A stretch of 64,000 nucleotides of DNA from Lactarius indigo (taxonomy: Eukaryota > Basidiomycota > Agaricomycetes > Russulales > Russulaceae). The DNA is taken from NCBI GenBank assembly GCA_025766275.1, contig JAFKAC010000004.1, positions 2,480,001 through 2,544,000 of the forward strand, given 5' to 3'. Every line of letters starts with the position of its first letter. The stretch's first letter is position 1. This document shows, piece after piece, positions 22,196-30,543 of this stretch. A program made the translations under genes and the position numbers. Under the pieces are notes generated by a model. That model saw only the letters and a list, made by a program, of their open reading frames with translations. It searched no databases and was not told where the DNA came from.

Positions 22196-24180
22196 GTGGC
22201 AACCTGGATTCGTAATACTAGGTGCCAATGTCAACACTATTCCCACCCCCCTCCCCAGTCTGAACCAATCATCGGCGTGGGTGGCTTCTGGGGACCTCAC
22301 AAGTGGATTCTTTACCCACAGCTGTATCATTGTGCATTTCCCTACCTCCCCTGGATCCCTATACACCATCCAAGTTCTTCTGTCCCATCTGATATCCTTA
22401 CTTGCCCTGTTGAGAAGACAATGTGGCAAACTCATGGCCACAGATCTGATTCTCACGTCATTAAGGCTGATTTATTGGATGAGCTCACAACCAAGTGGAA
22501 GTTGATCAAGGCAGCCCTAGAGGAGTCATTATCCACCATGTCCTCCCAACCATCACTTTCTTGTGTCAAGCAGCCAATGAAGGTGTACATCAGGGCTTTC
22601 GAAGCCCTCAAAAGACTCAGGGGGCATTTTGAGGCTTGGTGTGATTTCATTGTGGTTTTTCGAAATCTGCATAGGTGTCTTCTGGAACTCTCCACTTTCC
22701 TGGACTGGTGGAAGGATGTTCACACTGGAGACACCTTTCAGCCCTCTCTTTGTGCACCAACTTGCAGCACCATTTTTGAAGACAAGCATTTGTATGCCGA
22801 TCACGTGCATTGGTCTGTGGTGGCATATATTCTTGCCCCCAAATCAACCTTTGTGCTCAATCTCACAAGGGAAGTTGTATTGGCCCCACATAAGTTATGC
22901 AGTACACAGCCCATGTCTCTTCAGCCACTTTTCCACTCTCTTCATCAATGGTACTACCCACCACTCATGGATGATGTCATGGCGAACCTGGAGACTGCTG
23001 CTCATGGCTATCTTGAACACTTGGACACCTTCAGGCCAATGAAAGGGTTCAAGTGTACTCTGGACAAAATAGAAAACAAGAAGAATGACAAAGGTCAGCA
23101 TATTTTTCACTTGTCCTTGAATCAGACTAACGTCCTGTACATGTACAGCTCGCCACATGGCCAAAAAGGCAAGGATGAGTACAATTTCTCAGATCCCCCA
23201 GTTGGAGAGTGTGGAGCTTAGATGCCTCACCAATGCTGGGGCAGCACCTGAATGGTTTCCAAAGGCCCAAGATGTCTGGATTCATGCTATGAGCCATGTT
23301 AGCCACCTTGAACTTGCTTCCTCCACGTCACCTTGTCAGTTCTACTTCCCCCCCATTCACCTCTTCTGGGGTGGTAACAAAGAGAACCAGCAAATATATT
23401 ACTACCATTTCCTCATCCTTCACCACAAAATCTGGGAATGGCCCATGCACAACCTCCTGCCCCTCACCACAAGTGAATGGAGGTCAATCTTGGGAAACTC
23501 TTACTGGAAGAGGCAGTTGCCCAACCAAGACTCTCCATCACCTGATGAAACATCGACCCCAAAGTGTTCTGGAAGTACAGGGGCCCTCTTTTTTTGGCGA
23601 CCAATGGAGTGCAGATGTTGCTGCAGGACACTATAAGATCACAACATCATTGCCTTGCTGCTGTGACGTCTAGATGACTATGGTTGATGACACAAACATT
23701 CATCAGGTGGTTTTATACTACTTGAATTCATATCACACCTTTGAAGAAGTCAAGGAAATGGAACACATCCAGTTCCCAGCCACTTTTGAGAAGCAGTGGA
23801 AAGGTCAAGAGATGTTTATCTACATGATAGTGGAGATGTGGGACACAGCAGGGGGTGGCACCAACTTCAAATTTTTTGACAACAAGAAGGTGTGGAGAAA
23901 TTGGCTTTGGGTGGTATGCGAAGTTGCCATGGGCTGGGATGGCTTCGATAGCTGGGACTGGGGTGGGTTTTCGAACATGAGAACCCTGCCCATCAACATG
24001 CTATCTGCCCAGGACTTTCACAGGTTATCCATCTGTCTCCTCACATTTTTTATCCATTCTTTTGTGACTTGTCTAGGCTACTATACATCTTCCATGCTTC
24101 TCCCCCCCCTTCTCAATACTGCCTCTTGTACTAATCACCATTGGAAGTTTGGCCATGGGTCGAAGTTAATTGTCATGTAG
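22196..24180 (+). pseudogene. Lineage-type large hypothetical protein gene, two frameshifts and a stop
   Basis: Three consecutive frames make one long protein-like sequence. 22196-23155 holds AFEALKRLRGHFEAWCDFIVVFRNLHRCLLELSTFLDWWKD in one run. 23157-23636 holds PPIHLFWGG and PLTTSEWRSILGNSYWK. 23640-24180 holds VVLYYLNSYHTFEEVKEME, ATFEKQWKGQE and WDWGGFSNMR. The frame changes near 23155 and 23636, and TAG at 23671-23673 interrupts the last part. The order and phrasing recall a hypothetical protein family I associate with agaricomycete genomes. No catalytic or membrane motif is apparent. Function unknown; this copy is not translatable. Confidence 0.55.
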
Positions 24181-26106
24181 TACATATCATACTTTTTAAT
24201 ATCATACATATTCATCTATTTGAGGCACTGGCTACAGGTTTGTGAGTGCGTATGGGGGACCTAAATTTTTTGACGTCATTGTCAGAATTTTCCCTTTTAT
24301 CATATACTAGCAGAAGAGGACCACCTGAGGGCTGTCCTCCGCTGGCTTGCCAGATTTTGCAGATGGAGATCGTGGTATCATAGGGATGTGTGCAGGTGAG
24401 CCAGTTTCATTTGATGAGAAGAGAGGAATAATGTGAAAACACTGTTAATATTAGGTGAGGCCAGCAGCTCATGTAAGTGAGGTTAGGTGTAAATGGGATG
24501 GGAGTTCTGGAGTAGAGTGTATACTCCTATCTCCGCAGGTTCTGGTTATTATCCAGCTTACTCTACAGTAACTTAGCAATTACATAATTGACTGGTCTGG
24601 CCAACTGTTACATTGCAGACTCCTTCCCAATTCAATGCTTCGTCCAACCAGTCACATGTCACAGAAGTCACACAACCAACCACCTCCTTATGCAAAACCT
24701 TATCACAATGTCCTTAGACTCAGAGCATGTCTTTCTCTCCTCATGGGTGCCCTCACCACCAACCTTGCCTTACACATCAAGGGCTACCCTAAAGCAAAGT
24801 TTGCAGGAATCTTCTGCAGAAACACCTTGTCACCACCATCCTCCTCCCACTCCTGGGTTTGCCAAAGAAAAAAAAAAAAAACACCTCCATTTACCACTGG
24901 CAACAGAGTAGTTCCCTGCACCTTGAGAAATGCTTGGTCAAACAGAAGATTGACAAGCATGAGATCACCCTTCAAGTACTCAAGGAGCAGATGTCCAATA
25001 TAGAGGAGAGCATAACTAGTACTACTTTCATGGTGGGTAGGTTACACTGTTTCATGGACTGCATCAGTGTCTCCATCCCTGATATGCAGGATCACATAGC
25101 CACCTCCATTTTTCTTCTGGAGGTCAGTCTTGCCCTCTTTTTCACAGTCCCCATCACTTGAAATGCTTGGGCAGGATGACAGAACTAGCCAAAACTCATG
25201 TGATGAGACCTTTTTTGAGGAAAACAAGGTTGTGTCTGGGTGATTGCTATTACTCTGTGCTGGAGTTGTGTAAGCAAATTCCAAGTTACCGTCCTTATTC
25301 TTTTGGTTGACTTCTATTTACTAGAGTCCTGAAATGTTCATGTTGATGCTTGTTATAATGTTGGTGTTTGATATGTACGTACGATGCCTGACACAGCTAG
25401 GTCACACTGCAAATACCAAAGACGTTACATGCCTATACCACTATGTGTGATGAGTTGTTCATAGTAAGTACAGAATTGCAATTGCTTGGAGGTTTCCCTC
25501 ACCCAAGTGCACAAGACAATGCTGCTGTGATTACAAACAGGAGGATGGATAGCATGGTATTCTCACATCATCGCCTTGGATCCACCTGATCACTCATTTG
25601 ATTGCTTCACACATTCACCTGAGTGTGCAGACAATATTGCATATTTGCTGCGAGAATACAGCCTTTGCTTGGACACGCTTTCACATGGCACACAGTGAGT
25701 TCGTGCCAAAAACAAGCAGAGAAGTGATATGTTTCTATGTACATTCCAATGCAGACCCCTTCAGCTAAACTTGCTTAGTATCTTCGCCTTGGACAGTGGC
25801 CATGCCGCAAGGGAGTGCAATTTGCACCGCCAGGTCAATGATTGCTTCCACCCCAGACAGGATCCTTATGCATGCTGACATGTCTACTTCTGTGTGCAGA
25901 CCCATGTGCCATATCTTTCAAACAGTCAGTGTGGCATTCAATCAGTGAATTGGTGACTTACCCAGCCCCCTACTGGCTCAATAGCCACAGTGCACACCCA
26001 ATCCCAAGCAAGTTGAGCGATTGAATGAAGATATTCAAAGGGCATCTAAAAGCAGTGAGTTAACACATTACAACATGTATTGAGGACTTACTGTGATAGT
26101 AGGTGT
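24181..26106. other. Stretch without a supportable gene
   Basis: Only short frames occur. One (24859-25161) has a helical, coiled-coil-like middle but no recognisable family. A run of 13 A lies at about 24868-24881. The left LTR of the Gypsy element starts at 26107. Confidence 0.4.
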
Positions 26107-26781
26107 TGTCACGAACCTATAACCTGGTCGTGACTCAAGGGCGCTTAGGACCGGTCCGCGTTGGCCCGGTCTTATGTAATCACCTTCCTAAAGGGGAATT
26201 CCGAATCGGAGTTTGAAATCTGTTCTCAAACAATCACGTGATCGGTCACGTCTCACAAGCCACGTGTTGTGTACACATGTACTTATCAACAGTTGATTGT
26301 TGATCAATCAACGAAGATAATCAACCAAGTCACCACCCCTTGGGGATTCCTGCATTGACTGTGGAATCACGCCATCCTGACGCAAGATTGCGCCATCGAC
26401 TGCGGCGCAGTCATTCTATGTTTAAAACATCTTCTGATTGGACTCTATTGTTAGATGTCTCTAGAATGTTCCCTTGCACAGTACTGCGCAGCACCCATGG
26501 ACAGGCCCTAAGCCTGCCCTAAACCTATGCACAGACCACCCCCTGTAGTATATAAGCTGGTGCAATTCTATGGACAGTCCCTCAGACTGTCCACTTGTGA
26601 CATCCTCCCTCTTGCCTCACAGCTCCTTCGAGTGCCCCACTCCTGCACACCACTACTCCTCTACTGAGCCAAGAGTGCATCTTGTGTTCTTCTGTCGTCG
26701 AGCATCTCTTCTCCACACCCTCTCAGCCCCCAGTCTCTGCCTACATCGTGACCCCCTGTCGAGTGACAGTGAGTCATCACA
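26107..26781 (+). repeat. Gypsy 5' LTR (675 bp)
   Basis: TGTCACG...CATCACA. It differs from the right LTR at 18 positions, all transitions, 17 at CpG, with no indel. TATATAAG stands at 26549. A perfect 9-bp inverted repeat (26571-26579 and 26585-26593) covers the predicted transcription start. No ATG occurs between there and the LTR end. A GTGAGT splice donor lies at 26769-26774, 8 nt from the end of the LTR. Confidence 0.96.
26549..26593 (+). promoter_or_regulatory. TATA box and predicted transcript 5' end with hairpin
   Basis: TATATAAG at 26549-26556 predicts initiation about 30-35 nt downstream, near 26580-26585. The sequence there, AGACTGTCCA (26584-26593), is exactly complementary to TGGACAGTCT behind the LTR. 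It is also the right arm of the perfect TGGACAGTC/GACTGTCCA hairpin. The exact start is inferred. Confidence 0.6.
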
Positions 26782-26823
26782 CTTGGACAGTCTAACCAAT
26801 AGACTGACTCCGGGCTGCTCCAG
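26769..26823 (+). other. Predicted 55-nt intron across LTR end and primer-binding site
   Basis: Donor ACA/GTGAGT (26766-26774), branch-site candidates CTAAC (26792-26796) and CTGAC (26804-26808), and acceptor CTCCAG ending at 26823. Splicing joins A26768 to T26824 G26825 and creates GACATGG, a good initiation context, in frame with the first long ORF. The intron contains the last 13 bases of the LTR and the whole primer-binding site. All elements are seen in the sequence; actual splicing is inferred. Confidence 0.65.
26784..26793 (+). promoter_or_regulatory. Primer-binding site, self-priming type
   Basis: TGGACAGTCT begins 3 nt after the LTR end. It is perfectly complementary to the predicted first 10 nt of the transcript (26584-26593). 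This is the arrangement known from Tf1-type (sushi group) elements, where the 5' end of the RNA primes reverse transcription in place of a tRNA. A tRNA primer was not excluded. Confidence 0.6.
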
Positions 26824-28085
26824 TGGCTGACTATAACTACGAGTATGACTTCTTGCAGTACAGTCAGTGGGACGGAGATTCTGCCAGCTACCAGTCGGAG
26901 TTCGACAACCAAGGTAGCCCCCTCGACTTTTCCCGTACCTCCCCTGTCCCCTCCACCTCCGCTGTCCATCTTGACAGCCTCCGCTTCACCGCCCCCTACA
27001 CCCCTGCCACCTTCGGTGGTGACGAGCCCCCTGCCCCTGTTGCCCGTGTTCAGGATTCAACCCCCGAACTAGTTTACCCCTATGCTCCGGCTGAAGAAGC
27101 CACTCCTCGTCCTTCCCCTCGTCCCCTGTCCCCCAGCACCGCCCAGTTCTACAAAGAGGTCCTCGAGATCATCGACCTCAACGGGAACGTTGTCCCCTTG
27201 TCCCCAGAACCTCGCGCCGAGTCTGCGCCCCCTCTCCGAGTCCCGACCCCCCGCCCCCCTCTTTCCCTTCGTGGCTCTCCTTCGCCACCTCCTGTTCTTC
27301 CTCAAACTCCTCATCGCTCTCCGTCTCCTGTTCCGGTCCCCTCCCGCCTTGCCACCCCAGACTTGCTGATTAACTACGAGCAAGTAGCAGACCAAGGCCC
27401 CATCTTCCCTCTGGCTCCTCACCCCAATCAGGAGAACCTTCCCCCCCTCGGTGCCACTGCCTACCAAGCCCCTCCTTGCCTCCTTCACCAAGGAGAACAC
27501 CCCCACCAGTACATCGCCATCATCACCCCCCAAGGAGAATCTTGGCGGCCCACCTCCACCACACTCCGGGAACTAATCACTAGGGTTCCCCTTGCCACCT
27601 CCCTCGTTAATTTCCCCCCGATCTTTCCTTCCATCACCCCCTTTCGCCTTCTTTCCCCTCACATCTACACCCTCTTCCCGCGCGTTGTTGACCCCACTTA
27701 ACACCCCGACTTTCCCCCCCTGTACGTCTGTTCCAAGGCCATCTACGACCTTCCCTCCCCCGACACCCCCTTTGGGACTATCCACTACGACTTCAGGGAA
27801 GGCCTGAGACATGTCTTCGCCCCCCTTGCTAACATCCACAGGGCAGGGTACATTGACTCTCTAGTGACCCTAGAGATTCAGGACTTTTTGGACGGAAGGA
27901 TCGTTACCACTTACGGACATTTGCGCTTTGCTTTTAATGGACAAATTTACGCTTACCACCAGGCCTATTTCTTTGAGGACTTGGTTCGTTCTGCCCCCCA
28001 TCTTCTTGCTTATTGTCTTTCCCCCCATATTCCTGCTGACCTGTTTAGTTTCATTTCCACTTTCCCCAATGACCAGCCACTTTAG
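26808..28085 (+). CDS. Gypsy 5' ORF1, methionine-free, Pro/Ser-rich; in-frame TAA at 27699
   Basis: The open frame starts after TGA 26805 and has no ATG codon at all. Translation is best explained by splicing of 26769-26823, which supplies A/TG and a start MADYNYEYDF. Residues 1-290 are acidic at the N-terminus and then rich in Pro, Ser and Ala (PRPSPRPLSPS, PSPPPVLPQ). TAA at 27699-27701 (CAA by one C-to-T change) interrupts the frame, which stays open for another 127 codons with FREGLRHVFAPLANIHRAGY and LRFAFNGQIYAYHQAYFFEDL, to TAG 28083. No known domain is recognised. The position before gag and the length of about 420 codons are unusual for a Ty3 element. Function unknown. Confidence 0.6.
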
Positions 28086-28115
28086 ATAAGTGGTTATATA
28101 TTTGCCTTGTCTTGA

Positions 28116-28195
28116 AATGAGTGTTTTAAGTGCAACACAAAGTAAGTAAGTGTTTACTTATTTGGGTTTTGGACTTAAATCGAGTGATTTAAGTG
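28116..28195 (+). promoter_or_regulatory. Duplicated GAGT-loop hairpins and splice acceptor before ORF2
   Basis: CTTGAAAT-GAGT-GTTTTAAG (about 28111-28130, G-U pairs allowed) and ACTTAAATC-GAGT-GATTTAAGT (about 28173-28194, perfect 9-bp stem) are diverged copies of one 23-bp word. Both end in TTTAAG/TGC. A GTAAGT donor at 28142 and the second TTTAAG give a 52-nt intron (28142-28193) whose junction is A/TG, the start of ORF2. The same acceptor could also be used from the LTR donor. Confidence 0.5.
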
Positions 28196-29176
28196 CCTCC
28201 TTCTACTCCGTTTACCTTCAACTTATCTGAAGAACAAAGGCTGGTGCGAGCCCGAGTTAACTTTGAGTCCCACAGGCAGCGGCAACTTGACCACTATTAC
28301 CCCATCACTTCCACTTACAACCTCATCGATAACCCCCGTCTTGACTGTTGGACAGAACCCCCTACCGCCTTACGAACCCTTATCGACCTCTTTGACTTTG
28401 GAGAAGTCATCCCCAAAAGGGTTTATTACAAGTTTATTGACAATCTTTCTGAAGTCGTCAAGGCTGCTGACGAGCAACTCCTTTATTGGCATCTTTCGAA
28501 CTCCGTCTCCGCCACCAACCATCCAACAGACCAACTCCTAGTGTGGGCCAAGAGCGACTATCTTTGGTTTGTCCACATTCCCCCTCAACGAGACCACTAT
28601 ATTCAGCAACTAGAAGACGGTTTCTCTCTTCATTTTGTTGACCAACTCCGCCTCACGTACCAGGAAATACAGATTTCCTTCCAAGAACTCCGAGTGGTCA
28701 TTCACCCCAACTCCGCCCCCCGTTTAGTTATCTCCGATAGTTCGGAGTTCACTTACTCCTTCACCACTTCTGTGTGGGAAACAACCTTGACCAACCCTGA
28801 CCGGAACCTTGTCAACCTGAGTATCTGGCACTACCCCCCTTCTACCTCTGACGACCCAGAGTTAGTTTCAATTCTCAATGCTAGAGAAACTTTCCAGACT
28901 CCGCCCCTGCTCCGCCAAATTACAGATCGGCTTCCCCCTAGTTCCCCTGAAACTGAAGATGAATCTTCAGACCCTGACATCTCCCTACATAACAGAGATA
29001 CTAACCAACCGCCTAGTCCTAACAACGGTTGGGGACCAACTCTGACCTCAGGCCCCTGTTGGTGCTCTCAAGAAGTCTGCACCTGCGGTTATCGTCCCGA
29101 CACCCCCCCGACACCCCCCAACGTAGTATTGTGGTCCCCTGGAGTTAACTATCTACCTCATAGAGAAATGGTCTAG
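28193..29176 (+). CDS. Gypsy 5' ORF2, no internal Met, unknown function
   Basis: The frame opens directly after TAA 28190-28192 and runs 327 codons to TAG 29174-29176. The only ATG is the penultimate codon. It begins at G/TG, so joining any exon ending in A to T28194 G28195 makes ATG CCT CCT. The protein (PPSTPFTFNLSEEQ...) has a mixed globular-looking middle rich in aromatic residues (DYLWFVHIPPQRDHY, ELRVVIHP) and a C-terminal GPCWCSQEVCTCGY Cys cluster that might bind metal, followed by Pro-rich residues. I recognise no family. Two TAG codons (29174, 29183) separate it from ORF3, which is in the same frame. Confidence 0.6.
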   Translation: MPPSTPFTFNLSEEQRLVRARVNFESHRQRQLDHYYPITSTYNLIDNPRLDCWTEPPTALRTLIDLFDFGEVIPKRVYYKFIDNLSEVVKAADEQLLYWHLSNSVSATNHPTDQLLVWAKSDYLWFVHIPPQRDHYIQQLEDGFSLHFVDQLRLTYQEIQISFQELRVVIHPNSAPRLVISDSSEFTYSFTTSVWETTLTNPDRNLVNLSIWHYPPSTSDDPELVSILNARETFQTPPLLRQITDRLPPSSPETEDESSDPDISLHNRDTNQPPSPNNGWGPTLTSGPCWCSQEVCTCGYRPDTPPTPPNVVLWSPGVNYLPHREMV

Positions 29177-29185
29177 ATAGTATAG

Positions 29186-29908
29186 ATTGTCGAGATAAAT
29201 TTTACGAGTGTAAAATTTGACAATTTCTCGAGTCAAACCCTGGATCCAATTCATTGGGCAATTAACCTGGCATCCTCACACGTCGCCCAAAGAAGAACTC
29301 ATCGTCGCTTCCAAGTGGACGATCGGCCCATAGCCTCTACCCCTAGTACCCCTGTTACCCCAAGAAGGGCCCCCAGAGCTCGTCGAGCTACCAACACCCA
29401 GATTCCCCTTCCGAGTATTAACCAAGCCGGTCTGAGTGAACCGGTGTACCCCAGTATCCAAGCAACTCCGACTGCAAGACAGCATTCCACGAGCAGCGAC
29501 GAAGCTCAGTATCTCAAGACCCAACCCCGAGAAATCCATTGTCATCTCCCTGAGGCTATCTTAGTAACCAAGAGCCTACCAACCCGAACCCCCCGAGAAC
29601 TCAACGTGTTCAGAAGGCACTGTTCTCTGTTGTACCAAAACCGGCACAATCTCAAAACCCTGTATTTTTCCCAGCCACTTACACGCATAAGCAAGGTTTC
29701 GACAAGCCCCTTATACTTCCAAGACTTCTTGTGGAGAAGTAAAACAACCCTGACCCACTTTGGTATTTGGGAAGAATACCATTGGATCTGCCGTTCACAA
29801 AGACCCCATCGTCCGGATAGAGCTATCCTCCTCCCTGCGTACAAAGTTTACTACCCCTGGAACTTAGACAGTTGGACTGTCACCCGCCTCACCAAAAGAG
29901 GTGAATGA
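29186..29908 (+). CDS. Gypsy 5' ORF3, methionine-free, unknown function
   Basis: Open from 29186 to TGA 29906-29908 in the same frame as ORF2, with no ATG codon. A spliced start at AAG/TG (acceptor CTTCCAAG ending 29315) would give MDDRPIASTPST. The N-terminus is Pro/Thr/Arg-rich (TPRRAPRARRATN). The rest looks globular (LNVFRRHCSLLYQNRHNLKTL, FGIWEEYHWICRS). A 35-nt GT...AG segment (29892-29926) would join it in phase to the next frame, which starts EKACIPVYFHNAFFSND and runs to TGA 30217, adding about 98 residues. Otherwise a frameshift separates them. A hairpin AAATTTTAC-GAGT-GTAAAATTT (about 29198-29219) lies at the start of the open stretch. Confidence 0.5.
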   Translation: MVEINFTSVKFDNFSSQTLDPIHWAINLASSHVAQRRTHRRFQVDDRPIASTPSTPVTPRRAPRARRATNTQIPLPSINQAGLSEPVYPSIQATPTARQHSTSSDEAQYLKTQPREIHCHLPEAILVTKSLPTRTPRELNVFRRHCSLLYQNRHNLKTLYFSQPLTRISKVSTSPLYFQDFLWRSKTTLTHFGIWEEYHWICRSQRPHRPDRAILLPAYKVYYPWNLDSWTVTRLTKRGE

Positions 29909-29919
29909 GCACGCAATGA

Positions 29920-30543
29920 CCTCTTACGGAACAAGAGAAAGCCTGCATCCCTGTATATTTCCATAATGCCTTCTTCTCCAACGACAACAACCTTTATCAT
30001 GCTCAGTGGGAAGGGCAAGATATCACTAGTCCCACTGGAAAACATCCCTGGACAAAGGTTGAAACCCAGGAACGCATATTATTTGAAGATCTCAAGAGAA
30101 CTTACCCTGACATCGAGAAGGTTGAGGACCTTGACTATGACACATTACACGGCACCTATCACGGAAAAGTAGTCCGCTGGAATTTCGTCAAAGAGCTTTG
30201 GACGTACAACAACAATTGAAAGGTTCAATTTTCTGACTCGGAAGAGCCACCCGAGAGCAAAGAGTTCGCAACCCCAACTAAAGACAAATCCCCCAACTCT
30301 GACAGCGACGTAGCTGAAGTTTCCCAGATCTTAGAAAGTACCACTAAGACTCTTTCCGGCTTACTTTCCCAAGTAACCTCTCAACCATCTTCCCCTCGAG
30401 TTTCCCCCAGTACCCCTGGTCCAAGTCGTCTGCCATTTCCGACGCCCCCTCCTCGACTCCCGTCGCCACCCATCACTGTTAGTATAACAGTTTCCCCAAG
30501 AACCTCCATACCCCCTGTGTCTGTTCCCCCTCCGAGTTCAACC
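29920..30543 (+). CDS. Gypsy leader frame continuing into gag (Ser/Pro/Thr-rich)
   Basis: This frame is in phase with gag. It is open from after TGA 29917 except for TGA at 30217-30219. It codes first for the ORF3-like segment PVYFHNAFFSND...KVVRWNFVKELWTY and then, after the TGA, for an acidic and then Pro/Ser-rich linker (SDSEEPPESKEF, PSPPITVSITVSP) up to the gag ATG. The last 400 bases contain no ATG in any frame. A pyrimidine-rich acceptor with ATAAC branch candidate (AGTTTCCCCAAG, about 30488-30499) lies 45 nt before gag and could serve a gag mRNA. Whether the linker belongs to Gag is open. Confidence 0.4.

Noticed and set aside
26845..27369. Overlapping ATG-started frames inside Gypsy ORF1
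   Set aside because: Low-complexity Pro/Ser shadows of ORF1, without continuation past its composition bias.
28083..29185. Programmed readthrough between ORF1, ORF2 and ORF3
   Set aside because: ORF1 and ORF2 are in different frames, ORF2 and ORF3 are separated by two TAG codons, and the hairpins lie over 20 nt after the stops. Splicing fits better.
26823..29317. GTG start codons for the three 5' ORFs of the Gypsy element
   Set aside because: GTG initiation is not usual in fungi. AG/TG acceptor sites explain the same positions and supply real AUG codons.
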